Assembly (NCBI GenBank): GCA_964036045.1
Contig: OZ038378.1
Location: 164,958,549 to 165,022,548 of the forward strand
DNA length: 64,000 nucleotides
Direction of reading: 5' to 3'
From: Eutreptiella sp. 'Long Island Sound 2002'
Lineage: Eukaryota; Euglenozoa; Euglenophyceae; Eutreptiales; Eutreptiaceae
The position numbers were made by a program, and so were the translations under genes. Positions 41,353-53,119 of the stretch are shown here, one piece after another. The notes below the pieces were generated by a model. The model had not been told where the DNA came from. It made no database searches and worked only from the letters and a program-made list of their open reading frames with translations. The number at the start of each line of letters is the position of its first letter. Position 1 is the first letter of the stretch.

Positions 41353-43663
41353 CCTTCTCCTCCGCCTCCGACTCCACAAGCACCACCACCACAACCACCT
41401 CATCCACCGCCACCACCACCCCCCGAGGACGTCCTATACGACCTCCGGCCCCAACCATCCTAGACCCAGCAAGAGCAACGCCCAGCACGGCGCCCCCCCC
41501 ACCGTCACCGACACCGCCGCCACCACCTTCATGGGGGAGCGCGCCGCGGCCGAGGCACGATGCACCTCGTCCCGCCACCACTCAAAGCCCACACCCCAAG
41601 CCCACGGACCACCCCCGACCCGACCGGAGCAACGCCAAGGCCAACCAGCAGCGTCCCCGCCCCCTTAGCAGCCCCCGATGTCCGCCCACGTCCAGCAGAT
41701 GCCCCGCTACCGCCGCCCCCACGGGTCCCAACCCCACCCCGAAGCGGAGACCGTACGCTCGTACCCACGGGTCCGCGCACGCCCACGCCCCCGCTCCCCG
41801 CGCACGCCCACGGCACATGACTACGCGGACTCCCCCGGGCCCACCACCGCCACCAGTCCCCATGACCCCACCACACACACCCACACCCACACATCCGCCC
41901 AAGGCCACAGCCCCGCCCATGGACAGTGGTGGCAGCGCTGGACCCACACGCAGCTCTGCGAGTTGCGAAAGTGGGCCCGGGGAGAGCCCTCCCTCCAGGG
42001 CCTGGTCCGCCGGCCCCGCAAGGGGTGGGCGGAGAACTGCCGCCTCCGGCCGGCGGGGGGGGTCGATGCCACAGGCCGCATGGGAAGCCATGCTGGCTGA
42101 TGAGGTCCATCCCCAGGGAGTCCACCCCCACAACCTCCCCGCACCCCAAGACCACCCGTATCTCCTCAAACGCCTGCGGACAACCCTCCGGGAGACGCAG
42201 AGGGAAGGATGGCGCCTGTGGGACATCACCGCAAGCCCAATCCCGCGCACATACACCCCCTCGCCACCCCACAAGCGTCGACGCACAGACACCGGCGGCA
42301 CCCGCAGTACCGCGTGAACCCCGCGCGCCACACAACATGACGCGCCTGACTGCCGGCCAGCGGCGCCCCCACCTAACCCCGAAGCAAGATACTCCCTGGG
42401 CCGTGCCCAGGCCGCACGCAGACGACGCTCCCTGCCGGCCTAACAACCCGCGCACCCGCCCCAACCGAGCCGACGACAGCGGACCCGCCCGCCGGCAACG
42501 CCGCCCAGGGGCCGACCCAGCCCGACGACCCGCCCAATGTCACCCCTTGCAGTGGCCCACCGCTACCCGCTGCCCAGCCAGCCACCGCCGCTGAACGCCA
42601 TGCCGAACACCGCTCAGAAGAAGCCAAGCGAACCGAAAGCCGATGGACGCCGACGGGAACGCCAACGGGCACCGCTGCGCCCAACGGCACCAAACCTCAG
42701 CCCGCAGCCGTCGGAACCGCCTCACCTGCCGCAGCCGCCCAACCCCAGCCGAAGCCTAATCAGGAGGCGAGGAACCCGAGCCGCACTCCGTAACCTCTAA
42801 CCCTTGACCCCTAACGCACCCCGCCGAGAGTGCACAATAACCACAGCCCACACCCAGAGCCCACAAGGCCGCCCAACCAGGCAGCACCAAAACGCAAAGA
42901 GACAACGAACCGAACCCACCCTGACTCGCACCCATGTACATCAAAACACGCGAGCCGCACCCCTGGGGCGCGACAGCCGACGAAGCACCGACAATGCACA
43001 CCGGAGAACGCAACACTACTGCACCGCTGCATCAGTTGCCCATGCCCGTGCCTGCAGTGTGCACGCGCCCCCTTTTCCACTAAAAAAAAAACCCAAAAAA
43101 AACAAATATAGAGCACGCAAAAAAAGGGGGGGGGAGAGGGGGGAGAAAACCACCACCAGCACACACATACCACACACAGCGCACGCACCGGTGAACAAGA
43201 GCCACGTGGCCGCGGACACCACGCACGAAACACAAAGGGCGTGCGCACCGGTGAACAGGCGCCAAGTGGGCCAGGACACCGCACACGCACACGCACCGAG
43301 GGCGGCAAAGGGACAGGACGCAACGGTCTACACCCCCAGGGTCGGACGCACTGGGGCGACCCAGCCGACCCACCGGGCCAGTGGCACGAGCGGTAGTCCA
43401 AGGCCGCTGGTCCGAGCCCGGCTAGGCTGCATCGAGGACCATGGCAAACGTCACTATCCATGGGCACATGTGGGGACATCTTCTCACCCGGGACACCTGG
43501 ACCGGGTGGCCGCGACACTGCCTTCCCAAGCACCTGCGGGAGCGGCTTGAGAGGCACCTGACCTAGGGCACTGGGAGGGACAGGACGTCCCCTTGGTGTG
43601 ACCTTCTTCCTGCATTGTCAAAGGAGACATCCCGAGCTCCCGAAGATGCCTACCTACCTACCT
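41353..43663 (+). mobile_element. Element B: 5'-truncated second copy of element A
   Basis: 41353-41856 repeats 22393-22896. 41857-42185 repeats 40089-40416 without the LTR retrotransposon. 43030-43663 repeats the A 3' end, with a (CCTA)n tail at about 43649-43663. It starts abruptly right after the tail of A, as expected of a 5'-truncated insertion into the CCTA run or of template jumping. A G8 run at 42053-42060, where A has G7, shifts the frame between WWQRWTHTQLC and AWEAMLADEV, so the coding block is broken here. The 42186-43028 part, lost from A, reads as Pro/Arg-rich frames with no motif I recognise. Confidence 0.6.
43186..43290 (+). repeat. Two 60-bp tandem repeats in the element B tail
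   Basis: caccggtgaacaRg units begin at 43186 and 43246. They correspond to the 65-bp repeats of element A. Confidence 0.8.
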
Positions 43664-43977
43664 GATATTTGTATGCCCTGTTTTGTAATTGTTTTTGCAC
43701 CTCGTCTACTTCTTTTCTCTCCTTGATTTCACCAACAGGCCAATGCTATAGGTAATTAGCACTCAACAACATACACAATTCACGACGATCTCCAATGCAT
43801 TTCCACTTTCAGCCCGAGTATCATTAAAAATAGCGCATATTGCGGAGTGCAAGTATGCCATTGAATAATGCACAAAAGAAACAAAGACAGCAATCACTGC
43901 AATCGTTTTATAATCGTAATTATGTTGTAACGCAAACAATGGAATGGAATGTATTCAAAAATACATGGTCAAATGTA

Positions 43978-44391
43978 TTACTTCGGTGCATTGGCGGTGT
44001 CCGGCAAACACAAGCCGCCCAAAGCGGTGGTTGGGCACAAAGTGACCAATGCATATGCAAGTGCAAGATTTAACCTTGGCAATCTCAGACAAAAGTGTGC
44101 AAGTTTGCACCTATCATCGGGTTGTACAAAGGTAGCCTTCGCTATTTTCTTAGGAGAAGGGTGAAGGGAGGCACCCTCATCTTTGGCGGCCTTTGCACAA
44201 ATACTGTGTGACAAGTGTGGGCAAGACCGAAGGTAAACCTCAGAAGCAGCTTTGCAAAAACTTGGGTGCTCATTACTTACTTCTTTAAACGCCCATTGAT
44301 ACACTTGAACATATAGGTCCCAGAGATCAACCTTCACATCTTTTAGACGTTGAAGACTTGGCTTTTCAAGTTGAGGAGCATTCACTTGCAT
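43978..44391 (-). pseudogene. Minus-strand ORF fragment, unrecognised
   Basis: The frame encodes about 137 residues with protein-like composition (LQRLKDVKVDLWDLYVQVYQ..., then SFCKAASEVYLRSCPHLSHSIC). It remains open a little upstream of the ATG. Cys and His residues are scattered through it, without a clear zinc-finger spacing. It may be an exon or a decayed transposon ORF. No family was recognised. Confidence 0.25.
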
Positions 44392-44761
44392 CTCAATGCA
44401 GACTTTTCGGCTTCTTCAAGTAGTAGGCGATATGGTTGTTCAGAATAACCCACTTCTTCTCCGCCTGCATTGGACCTTTGGGAACAGTAAGAAAAAGTGC
44501 TTTTCCATTGCTTTGAGGCATACTCTGGTTGTATTAGAGATGCACTGAGCATCCATGCATTTTAATCTTAGTATTGGTCCAACCAAAAGTGGTGATAACA
44601 CATTTTGACCTATGGAACCAAACACCCAATCAGGATATGGAGTGGACCCCTTAATCCCCTTTCAATGTGAAGTAAAACATCTTTTCCTGAGTTGACTGAG
44701 CACTGACATACCTAAGGTAGAGCCTATGAATTTATCTATGTTTTTCCATGAATACTTATCT

Positions 44762-44840
44762 GCCCTAGTGGTATGCACCATAGGGGGCTGGGCACCTCTT
44801 TTTGAGAGGTCCTGGGTTCAATTCCTGGTCAGCCTAGCTA
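44762..44840 (+). repeat. tRNA-like segment (possible SINE head)
   Basis: tgccctagtgg resembles a polymerase III A box and gggttcaattcc a B box, about 45 bp apart. CTGGG-TTCAATT-CCTGG folds as a T arm, and ACCTC-TTTTTGA-GAGGT as an anticodon arm. The acceptor stem does not pair and the variable region is one base, so this is not a functional tRNA gene. A tRNA-derived SINE is the likelier reading. Confidence 0.35.
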
Positions 44841-47800
44841 AGTAGGAAGATCCCATGTGACATGGCAGTGACCTCATCGCCACATACCATGCCACCTCAG
44901 CACATATGGGACCCAAAACAAAGAGTGCACATCTCCTAAGATGGCACTATGGAGAGAGAGTGATCCTGAGGCAGTTTTCTAACTCTTTTCCCAAAACATT
45001 TCAGCTATCTTTGTGAATATGCATTCATATGTGACCTGAGTTGCAGTTTCTGTGAATATCCAATCATCTTTCACTGTTTACACTGCAGCCCTTCATGCTT
45101 TGATCCTGAATTACCTTCTCCTTGCATACTATTGGCTTGGGCTATCCTGGATTGACTTGGCTTTACTGTATTTCAACAAACAAAAGCTTTTCACCATCCA
45201 AAACAAGCAGCAGGACACCCTACAGCAACAACAAGCAGCAGGAGAAGCAAAAACACAGTGCTGAAAACACTATAAACTTTTCTGGAACTCTATTGTGGAT
45301 GTCCCATGTAGCTTGCAAGGCACGAACTTTTTTAGAAACAGGTTGCAATCAACTTTTCGTAGTCTCTGATCAAAGAACATTTCCGAGAAGATCTTGTCAT
45401 AATGCCGGAGAATTTGACAGAAAAATGGGGAAAACAATTGTTCGAATATTGGATTTTACAGAGGCACTTGGGCTCCACTTGACTTAAGCAAGCGTGCATT
45501 TAATGTGGATTGTAATGCCAATATAAGAGGAAAATTCGGAATTCAAAAACATGGCATTGGCATGGAGAAATGGCCAAAATGTTGAACGGCAATTTTAGAT
45601 TTTTTCCACATAAAGGCCAAAATGCCTCAACTCCCTAGGACAAAAATCATGGTCAGGTAAAATGCCCCTATCGAGAGCTACTTTCGATCTGGCTTTTTTT
45701 GGCCAATTTCAGCAGATCTGGGAGGACAGTTTTTTTTTCGGGTCATAGATGCCGGTTGGGGGCTCACATTGCCATTTACAGAACCGTTCTTGGTCGCAGC
45801 ACCATGGAGAAAAAATTCAATAAAAATGGCGTAAAAAGCACTCAAGACCTTGCATTGACAAATTTTGGCCAGCGTTGCTAATTTTTTCTAGATTTTTGGC
45901 TATAGCCTGCATTGTCAGAGTATAACATTGTCCCCAATAATAAAACATCCAAAGAAACAATAAAAATTTTTAGGACCTTTTTAGTTTTTCGGTCATGGAT
46001 GTAGTGGCACGGCGAACACCAAAGAAAACAGGATAGGGCCCGACGGATCCTCAACAAAAACAGATCTTTTTTCTCATCTTTTAAACAAAGATTCTATCAA
46101 TATGGAAAGGGTGTTTTGGCTATGTTTTTTCGCAAACGAGTGAGATGAGAGTGGCGAACACGTTGCGCATCAAAGGGAGTTGTCGTCAAGTATATTGAGG
46201 TTGGGTGCAATAGTAACAAGCAATGGCTTCTCCACCGCATCACTTGATCGCAAAAAGAAACCAAGTGAAAAGAGGGAGAAAAGACACCCCAAGAGGGTTA
46301 CGCAACCAGAAGATTAAAGCGAAGGTACAAGATTCCCCAAATGATGTTTTTTTAACTCCACAACATTAATTTCATGTGGCATGTTTCGGTTTGGTGGCCT
46401 TTCAAATGAAGGATGTGCCTCACTTCCGAGTTCTTTTCTTGCCTTTGATGTGCTTCCTTGGTAACAGGAACAATTGGGACATTGCTAGGGCCATTGGTAG
46501 CGAGTTTCATAGGGTTTTTCACAAAAACACAATATAGAGCAGCGGCCTCAATTAGGGCAGTTTACCTTACAGTGCATTGTGGCAGAAATTCTGATGGTCC
46601 TAGCTATAAAACAGCTCTCAAGCTACGGATCTGTCCAAAGAATTCTAGATTTTGTGATTTCGTCTTAAAGACGTTCCTGAAATTTGAACGAAGCGGCCAA
46701 AAAGTGCCCCGCATAAGCATTATTACAGCCGCTGGTATCGTGCTCGTGCGCTCTGGCTCTTGAGCTCACGAGCCTCATGACACTGTTCCTCATTTCACAC
46801 CCAGAAATTCTGAACGTCTTTGTGCACTTTCCCGAGTGCGATAAGGGAATTTCCCGTAATAAGGAACAACACAGTACTGTAGATAGAAGAGAGAGATGGT
46901 GGCTGTCTAAGGTATATTACTGATACCTTGGAGTAGTTTTTGTTGCCACAAAAGACCCCAGGATCACTCTCAAAGCTGCACAAAACTTCGTACTTACCAC
47001 GATTCGTCACTCAACCTACCCCCCCCCCCCCGCATCCTCCCCAGGCTTTCATCTCGCTCTCTGGCTTTATGAAAAACCATCTCACGATTTCACCGTTTAT
47101 AAGCTTTTGCCGATTTGTTGTTTGTGCCCGCTGATGAGGATTGCCGTGCCTCTTGCATATGTTTTCCATTGCCTGTTGACGCGCTCCCGGGGATTTGGGT
47201 TTCTCACCACTGAGATCTTTGCCGTCATCTTGTCCGCTTGTCGTCCCTACCCTCCCCTAAACCCTCTGTGTCCAACAACACCTCCCTATAGCCACACGAA
47301 TGCTCAAGAAGTCAAATCTTTTTCTTTTGTTTGAGACCACCCATAAGTCAACTCGTACATTTGCCTTACCTCAAATTTGATATGAAATATGATTGCCGTT
47401 TCACTTGCTCCAACTACATGCAACTCATTATTGCTTTCTTATGGTTGGTTGGTGGTTACCTTGAAGACTCACTCCATTTCTCACGTTGCGAGTCCATAGT
47501 GATTTGAAGTTGCCAAAGGGAACGGGTGGCGCAAAGCAAAATCAAAGTTGATGAGCGTTGCATTTTAGGGAAAAAAAAATTAGTCCTCAAAAAATAAAAC
47601 ATCAAGATAGCAAAATGTAAAATGCAAGTTTTCACAGGGAGGGTACCCGGATGCTATTGTTAACAAATTGCTCCGATGTGGGCACCTTCCCTCCGAACAA
47701 GCATGATGCAACGCGAGCACTCGACAAATTCATCAAAATTCAGAGCGTGCCTGCTCCAACTTCATGGGTAGTATTCATTCGTGCAATCCACCGTTACCGA

Positions 47801-50426
47801 TTGAGACACCTCACAACGAAAGCTGGCTTCGTTAGCCTCGAGGTGCGAGTTGTTGGAAGTCCACAACCCTTAGGGGGCCTTCGCGGTTGAAACGTACCGC
47901 CAACTTTTGGAAATTTTCTCGTCCATCACAACTATTTTTCATCTTTTTACCACATGAATTTTGAATCTTTGTTGACCGGGTAACGTGTGTGTCAAACCCC
48001 AAACGGTCCAATATACCCATAGGTCATCGCTAGCAAAGCAAAGGAAGAGCGTTCGCGGACATCCTTGCGCAGCAATAACCAAATTGTCAAGTTGGTGGCG
48101 GGGGGGAATGGCAGTCACACAATTTAGCGGATTGTCATACCACTAAAGGCGAACCAAAGTAGGTTTACGATGGTGCTTCCGAGAGAACTAAACATCATCT
48201 TATTTTTATTGGTCTATTTGATGTCTCCTTTCGATGCATATATGTAGCGATGGCACGACTCATTGGCAATAGGAAAGCATTCCCATCCCTTTCCCGAAGG
48301 AAAGGTATTGCAAAGGGATTGGAAAGGGATCTCCTTAATTCGACAACCAAACACAAAGTTACAACGTTGTAACGGAGTTCAGCTATTATCCTGGTGTTGC
48401 TGCTTGCTCGTTAGCTCACCTTCGCCCCACCTACCCGGTACAGCTAGACTACAACTCTTTAATGGCGAGGGCAAAGGCACAAAATCATGGCCATGTCATG
48501 GCTGCATCAAACACAAGAGAATCTGTTGCGAAAAATATCAAATGCGTGCGTCCCCATATGTCCCTAGATCTCCAAGGATTGCTTGTGTGTTGCACTCATT
48601 TACTCTCGTAGTTGTAAGGCAAAGGTTGGGTATACTTTCTTTAGTGGTAAAGGCAGCCAAGCATCAAGAGAAATGCGACACAAATGTGCAGTGGCACAGA
48701 AATGTTATCGGGCACGAATGATAGAAGATTGTAAGTTCATGCATTCGCGCCGCAAACACTTCCCAAAACGGCCCACCACGAACGGAACCGCCACCGGGCC
48801 GAAGAAAACAAAGTGTAACTTGATTCTTGCAATCAAGAAGCGCTAGGACCCGAGCCAACTGCTACGAAGCTTATGCCGCAAATATGAAAAATAATGCTTC
48901 GGAGGTCGCACAATGTAAAATTTTAAGGAAGAAGGTCTAGGTGCTAGATTGGCTATTGCTTTGGTGGGTAGCCCAAGTCTTTACTTCCTTTGCTATTGTT
49001 CATGGTAGTCTGAATGAATTGGATTGGATCGGCACGAGTGCCGGCAAAAAATTTGTTAATGTTACCGCCGAACAAGTGCACAGAAATGTGCAGTTGAATT
49101 GCCACGGTGCTGAACGTTAAAACGGAAATCTTGCCGTGTGAGCGTACACCAAAAGCCTTTCAGGAAGGGGAGAAGGGTGCTATTTGCAATCATTGTGCAC
49201 ATACAGCTTCCGTTTATCTCTATGGGGGAGGGGATAGCAAGGAAACGCCACAGGCGGGCTCGGGGTGCACGCCATGCACTCCGAGAAACATGTTTGTCAC
49301 ATGTTTCTTCTCAGGTCGTACATGTGAATAGGCTTGAGTTTGCACGCGCCGTGCCCTCCTTGATCCTCCAATAACGACGGCCCTCATTTTTCCTTCCATT
49401 TGTGTTGCTTTATTCTCAACATTGACAATACTGGTGCATGGTAGCTATTGATTGTCGTTGACTCGCGCACAACGGGCTGGGGAAGGGGCGAACATCGGTG
49501 TGTATGTGGTGCGCACGGATGTCTTTGTGTCAACTGTTTGTTGCAGCTCTACATGTGAAGACTTGGTTTTTGCATGCCCCTACTACCCTCCGTGAATCCG
49601 TTGCTCCCCGCGACCGTTCGACAATTTGCCTTGCCGTACGACGACACATGACTACAAATATGGAATAGTCACAAACGTGGTGGGCACATGCCCAGCACCT
49701 CGTCGTCCTTCTGCGGCAACACAACATTATTGGAAAGATTTGTGGTTTTTGAAATAAGACGTGTTTCACATTGCTTTTGACCCCCCCCCCCCCCCCTTGT
49801 GGCCAACGGCCGGGTTGGCAACTGCCGGAAACCGACGGCCGGGGCCAAACCTGGCCACCGCTCGCCCCGTGGCCAGTAACGACCCCAGTGGTGCCCTTGG
49901 CATCCCCGAATATGGGTGGTGCAATTTGAACGACGAGCACGGAGGCAAGCAAATAGGTCCAGACATTGATAAAAGATGGACCCCCCCCCCCATTCATGAT
50001 GTAGATCCATGCCGGGAGGACAAATTTTTATATTGGTTTAAGAGCGACTGTTCAAGCGAAAGGTAAGGGCAAGTTGACTACAAAGGCGGATGTGTAGCAA
50101 TCAATGTGGACACGTATATGGCTCAAGCCAAGTGTGTGGCTCAAGGTGCATAGAAGGTGCATTAGTGCCTTTGAATTCTTTGTGAGCCAATTTCTCTGCT
50201 TTCGTCGTACTTCATCCCTACAATTTGAGCAAAAAGCTGCTCAACAACCGTCCGAATCCCACAACAGAGTGGATCGATCGCCGCTCGGTGGATCGAGCAC
50301 AAGTCAACTCTTTGTAGCGTTGGATGAACCATGCGTGGCGAATTGACTGATCCTTCGTGTGGGTTAAAACGCACGAACCTGTCTCCTTTATGCAGGTCAC
50401 AGTGTTTGTTGTACACGGATCACACC

Positions 50427-51473
50427 ATGTCCAGGGCACAACTGGGCATACTAGGGTTTTCCCTATACATTTGCAGCATGGCGTTCATAGCAGTGTCAAC
50501 GACCCAAATGGGTAGCGCCGATATCGGAGACACTTACCAACTCCATTGCAAGCACGTCGTTCATGCGGTGTTCAACCCGCCATGGGCGATGTGCAAATCC
50601 GTCGAGGCAAAGGTTTCCGGTGCGCCCAGTGCCCAATGCAAAGACCAAAAGGCCCAAGGGGGGCTCGCCCTGAATTTCTTGATGTTGTATTTCATCACAC
50701 CGCTCGGGCTTGTGTCGTACAATGTGACCTATTTCAATGTGGTGTTCCTCTACTTTGGGATCATACTCGCGGTGTCTGTTGCCATTCATGACGTTTCCCA
50801 ATTGCGCTCCCCGGACGTGCAGTACATGGCCTTTCGGGACCTCAAGATGGTGTCATACTCCATGAGGGCGGTGGCTTTTATCCGCCAAAGCAGTCAATGG
50901 TTAAGTTTCATCGTCATTTCCCTCGGACTCATTTTGTTTGCATATTCGGGACTCTTTTCCCTCGGGTTACTCCTCGAGTTGTTGTGGCACACAGTGCGTC
51001 GCCCTGTGGCGTCGAGCTACCTGAACACCATCGCGGCAATGCTGGCTATTGCAGTCGAGGCCATGGCGCTGGCAGTCCTGTTCCCGCAGCTCAAGGGCAA
51101 GCAATTCATGGTCAATGACTACTGCATGTGCTACTGCCAGTACGAATTGTCCCCCGGAAAGCACACGCAGCTGTGGGCCCTCGCCATCGTGCTCACAGTG
51201 CAGTGCTACTTTGTCCTCCATGTGGCTCTGCAGCACAATGAGGGCCGGTTCCTCATCAGCCGACCGTTTCTGCTGCCCCTCAGTTTCTTGCAGTTGCTGT
51301 CATCTCAAAGCACCACGCAAGAAAACGTGTTTGACCGAATGTCGCAGTTGGTCAACGTTTTGCGGACGCAGGAACGAGGAGGCCGGTTGCGGGACATCTT
51401 CGGCTGGCCTGCGGAAGACGGACCGGATTTGCCTCAGGTCACCTGTTCCTTCTCCGCAGTGCCGGGACCCTGA
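50427..51473 (+). CDS. Multi-pass membrane protein of unknown family (348 aa)
   Basis: The ATG at 50427 opens directly into a hydrophobic segment (LGILGFSLYICSMAFIAV); an in-frame ATG 32 codons upstream adds only a polar leader. Hydrophobic segments follow at residues of roughly 80-97 (LNFLMLYFITPLGLV), 101-120 (YFNVVFLYFGIILAVSVAI), 155-185 (long, one or two spans), 195-218 (NTIAAMLAIAVEAMALAV) and 250-268 (LWALAIVLTVQCYFVL). That gives about six spans. A Cys-rich loop (YCMCYCQYE) precedes the last span. The polar tail of about 70 residues contains LVNVLRTQERGGRLRDIFGWP. The single long open frame and its composition support a real gene. I could not assign a family. The stop is TGA. Confidence 0.6.
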   Translation: MSRAQLGILGFSLYICSMAFIAVSTTQMGSADIGDTYQLHCKHVVHAVFNPPWAMCKSVEAKVSGAPSAQCKDQKAQGGLALNFLMLYFITPLGLVSYNVTYFNVVFLYFGIILAVSVAIHDVSQLRSPDVQYMAFRDLKMVSYSMRAVAFIRQSSQWLSFIVISLGLILFAYSGLFSLGLLLELLWHTVRRPVASSYLNTIAAMLAIAVEAMALAVLFPQLKGKQFMVNDYCMCYCQYELSPGKHTQLWALAIVLTVQCYFVLHVALQHNEGRFLISRPFLLPLSFLQLLSSQSTTQENVFDRMSQLVNVLRTQERGGRLRDIFGWPAEDGPDLPQVTCSFSAVPGP

Positions 51474-52495
51474 CCCGCATCTGTTGAGTGTTCAGTGCCC
51501 TCGTCTGGTCGCTACAAATCGCTACAAAGGGCTACGTAACACAGCTTTTGGTGGACGATGCCTTGACTGGCCCATGGGTCACCGGTTTGCACGTGCTGGC
51601 AACGTGGGGGCCAGCAACGTGCAGCAGCAACCATCTTGGATCATCACCTGTCCTGGCAAAATAATCAGACTCCACACCGCCATCATCATTAGCTGCAGGG
51701 CACAACAGACATGAACCACCATTCCTGTGCAAAAATGCATTTTTCTGCGGACTGTTTTTGAGGGTGGTCGGTCGAGGTTGCTAGATCAAAACCAGGCGGG
51801 GCCGCTTATCTCGTCCACAAAATGAGGGCAAGCTGATGTGATTGGAGTCGTCAGAGATTTGCCCAAACCCTTTTGCATTCAGTTGTTCAATTCCATATGG
51901 GCTTGGCCATCATTTGGTGACAATGGAAGTACATGTAAATCCGTTGGCAGCCATGTAGCACCATTTTTCAAGCCAACCTGTTCCAGCCTGAAAATGGCCA
52001 AGTCCTCACTGGTAGGGCTCCAGGAGGGCCAATCAGGGGTCCCCGGAGACACTACCGGGGAACGCCGGTTAGGGGGTTCATCAAAAAAGAAAAAACTTAT
52101 TCCACACATAATCCACACATAGTGGTCACAATACGCCTAACACGCCCTTTTGTGGAGATGGATCGGCAAAACACCAGGGCCCCTTTGTGATGCATTGTTA
52201 GGGGCAAATCTCTGTGAGGTAGACTTGCTGAAGGCAGTAGAATTTGCAAATGGTCAACCCTCGATCGGCAGTTTAGTGCCGAGCCCTGCTGGTTAAGCGG
52301 CCAACCTCCAGCAATTACCGCCCAACCACTGGCCAATATTGGTGAACCGCGGGCGGTTGCCTGCCAATCCTTGTCGGTGCCGTGCCAACTGCCAGTCGTA
52401 ACGTGCGATAAGTACCATCTGGTCCACTCCAACCACCACCGGATGAGCCTCCATTGCCATTGCCTACTCTCGTTGCTCTTCAGTTGTGGGCCCAG
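51474..52495. other. Intergenic region between the membrane protein and RING genes
   Basis: No coding feature is recognised. A run of A-rich sequence (tcaaaaaagaaaaaacttatt) and a duplicated ccacacataatccacacata lie near 52085-52122. ctcttcag at 52478-52485 could be a splice acceptor just before the RING-gene ATG. Confidence 0.4.
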
Positions 52496-53119
52496 ATGGC
52501 GAGTGGGGACCAGCAGGGCGGGCCAGGGCGCGCGGACGTCGAAGCCATGGCGGGGCTCATCGCCCCGCTGACGGCCCAGGGCGTGTCCCAGCTCATGGTC
52601 GAGCGGCACACAACCACCGAGACCGTCGGCTCGGAGCAGCACCCCCTCATCCGCAACGGCGACACGTGCGTCGTCTGCCTGGGGGCGTTCGAGCCCGGCA
52701 CGATGGCCCGGACGCTGGTCTGCACCCACACGTTCCACCTGCAGTGCATCGACGTGTGGCTGCGGCGCAACAAGCTCTGCCCCATCTGCAAGCACGACAT
52801 TCAGCAGCCGCTCGCGCTGTGTTGGGGCAGCCCCCGGGACTTCAACGCGGGGGGCCCCGTGGCCCGGGATGCGTGGCCGACGGGCACGCCCGTGTCCCAG
52901 CTTAACTCCTCCACTGCCCCGGGGGCGTGGTCCCCGGGCGCTTCCGGCGCGATGCCTCTGCAAGACCCTCCACAGGCCCCCAGGGCGAGTGTCCGGTCGG
53001 CGTCGCTCTCCCATGTGGCCGCGCCAGCGTCGCCCCGGAGGTGGGACGATGCGGTGCAGGGGGTGCGGTCCCGCTCGGTGCCGATTCCAGAGGCAACCAG
53101 CGCCTCTCAGATTCTTTAG
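52496..53119 (+). CDS. RING-H2 finger protein, probable E3 ubiquitin ligase (207 aa)
   Basis: From the ATG at 52496, the RING lies at residues about 60-101. Its spacing, CX2CX14CXHX2HX2CX10CX2C, is a complete RING-H2 set (CVVC ... CTHTFHLQC ... CPIC). The domain would bind two zinc ions and recruit an E2 enzyme. The N-terminus is short and polar. The C-terminal 100 residues are Pro/Ala/Ser-rich and probably disordered. No transmembrane segment is seen, so the protein should be soluble, unlike membrane ATL-type ligases. A possible acceptor (ctcttcag) 11 bp upstream means a non-coding or short 5' exon could exist. The stop is TAG. Codon use is strongly GC-rich, like the gene at 12571. The substrate is unknown. 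Confidence 0.85.
   Translation: MASGDQQGGPGRADVEAMAGLIAPLTAQGVSQLMVERHTTTETVGSEQHPLIRNGDTCVVCLGAFEPGTMARTLVCTHTFHLQCIDVWLRRNKLCPICKHDIQQPLALCWGSPRDFNAGGPVARDAWPTGTPVSQLNSSTAPGAWSPGASGAMPLQDPPQAPRASVRSASLSHVAAPASPRRWDDAVQGVRSRSVPIPEATSASQIL

Larger units (their letters stand above)
43664..50426. other. AT-richer intergenic region
   Basis: Base composition changes sharply at the end of element B. Apart from a minus-strand fragment at 43978-44391 and a tRNA-like segment near 44.8 kb, I see only short frames. Several long A or T runs, a C10 near 47021 and a C17 at 49780-49796 are present. Parts around 47.6-49.4 kb have frames of 70-150 codons with no recognisable motif. Confidence 0.5.

Noticed and set aside
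40605-43290. CRISPR-like spaced repeats (caccggtgaacaggagcc units)
   Set aside because: The units are contiguous 60-65-bp tandem repeats inside a eukaryotic mobile element, without unique spacers or cas genes.
44762-44840. A functional tRNA-Lys(UUU) gene
   Set aside because: The T arm and an anticodon-like arm fold, but the acceptor stem does not pair and the variable loop is one base. It is listed only as a tRNA-like repeat.
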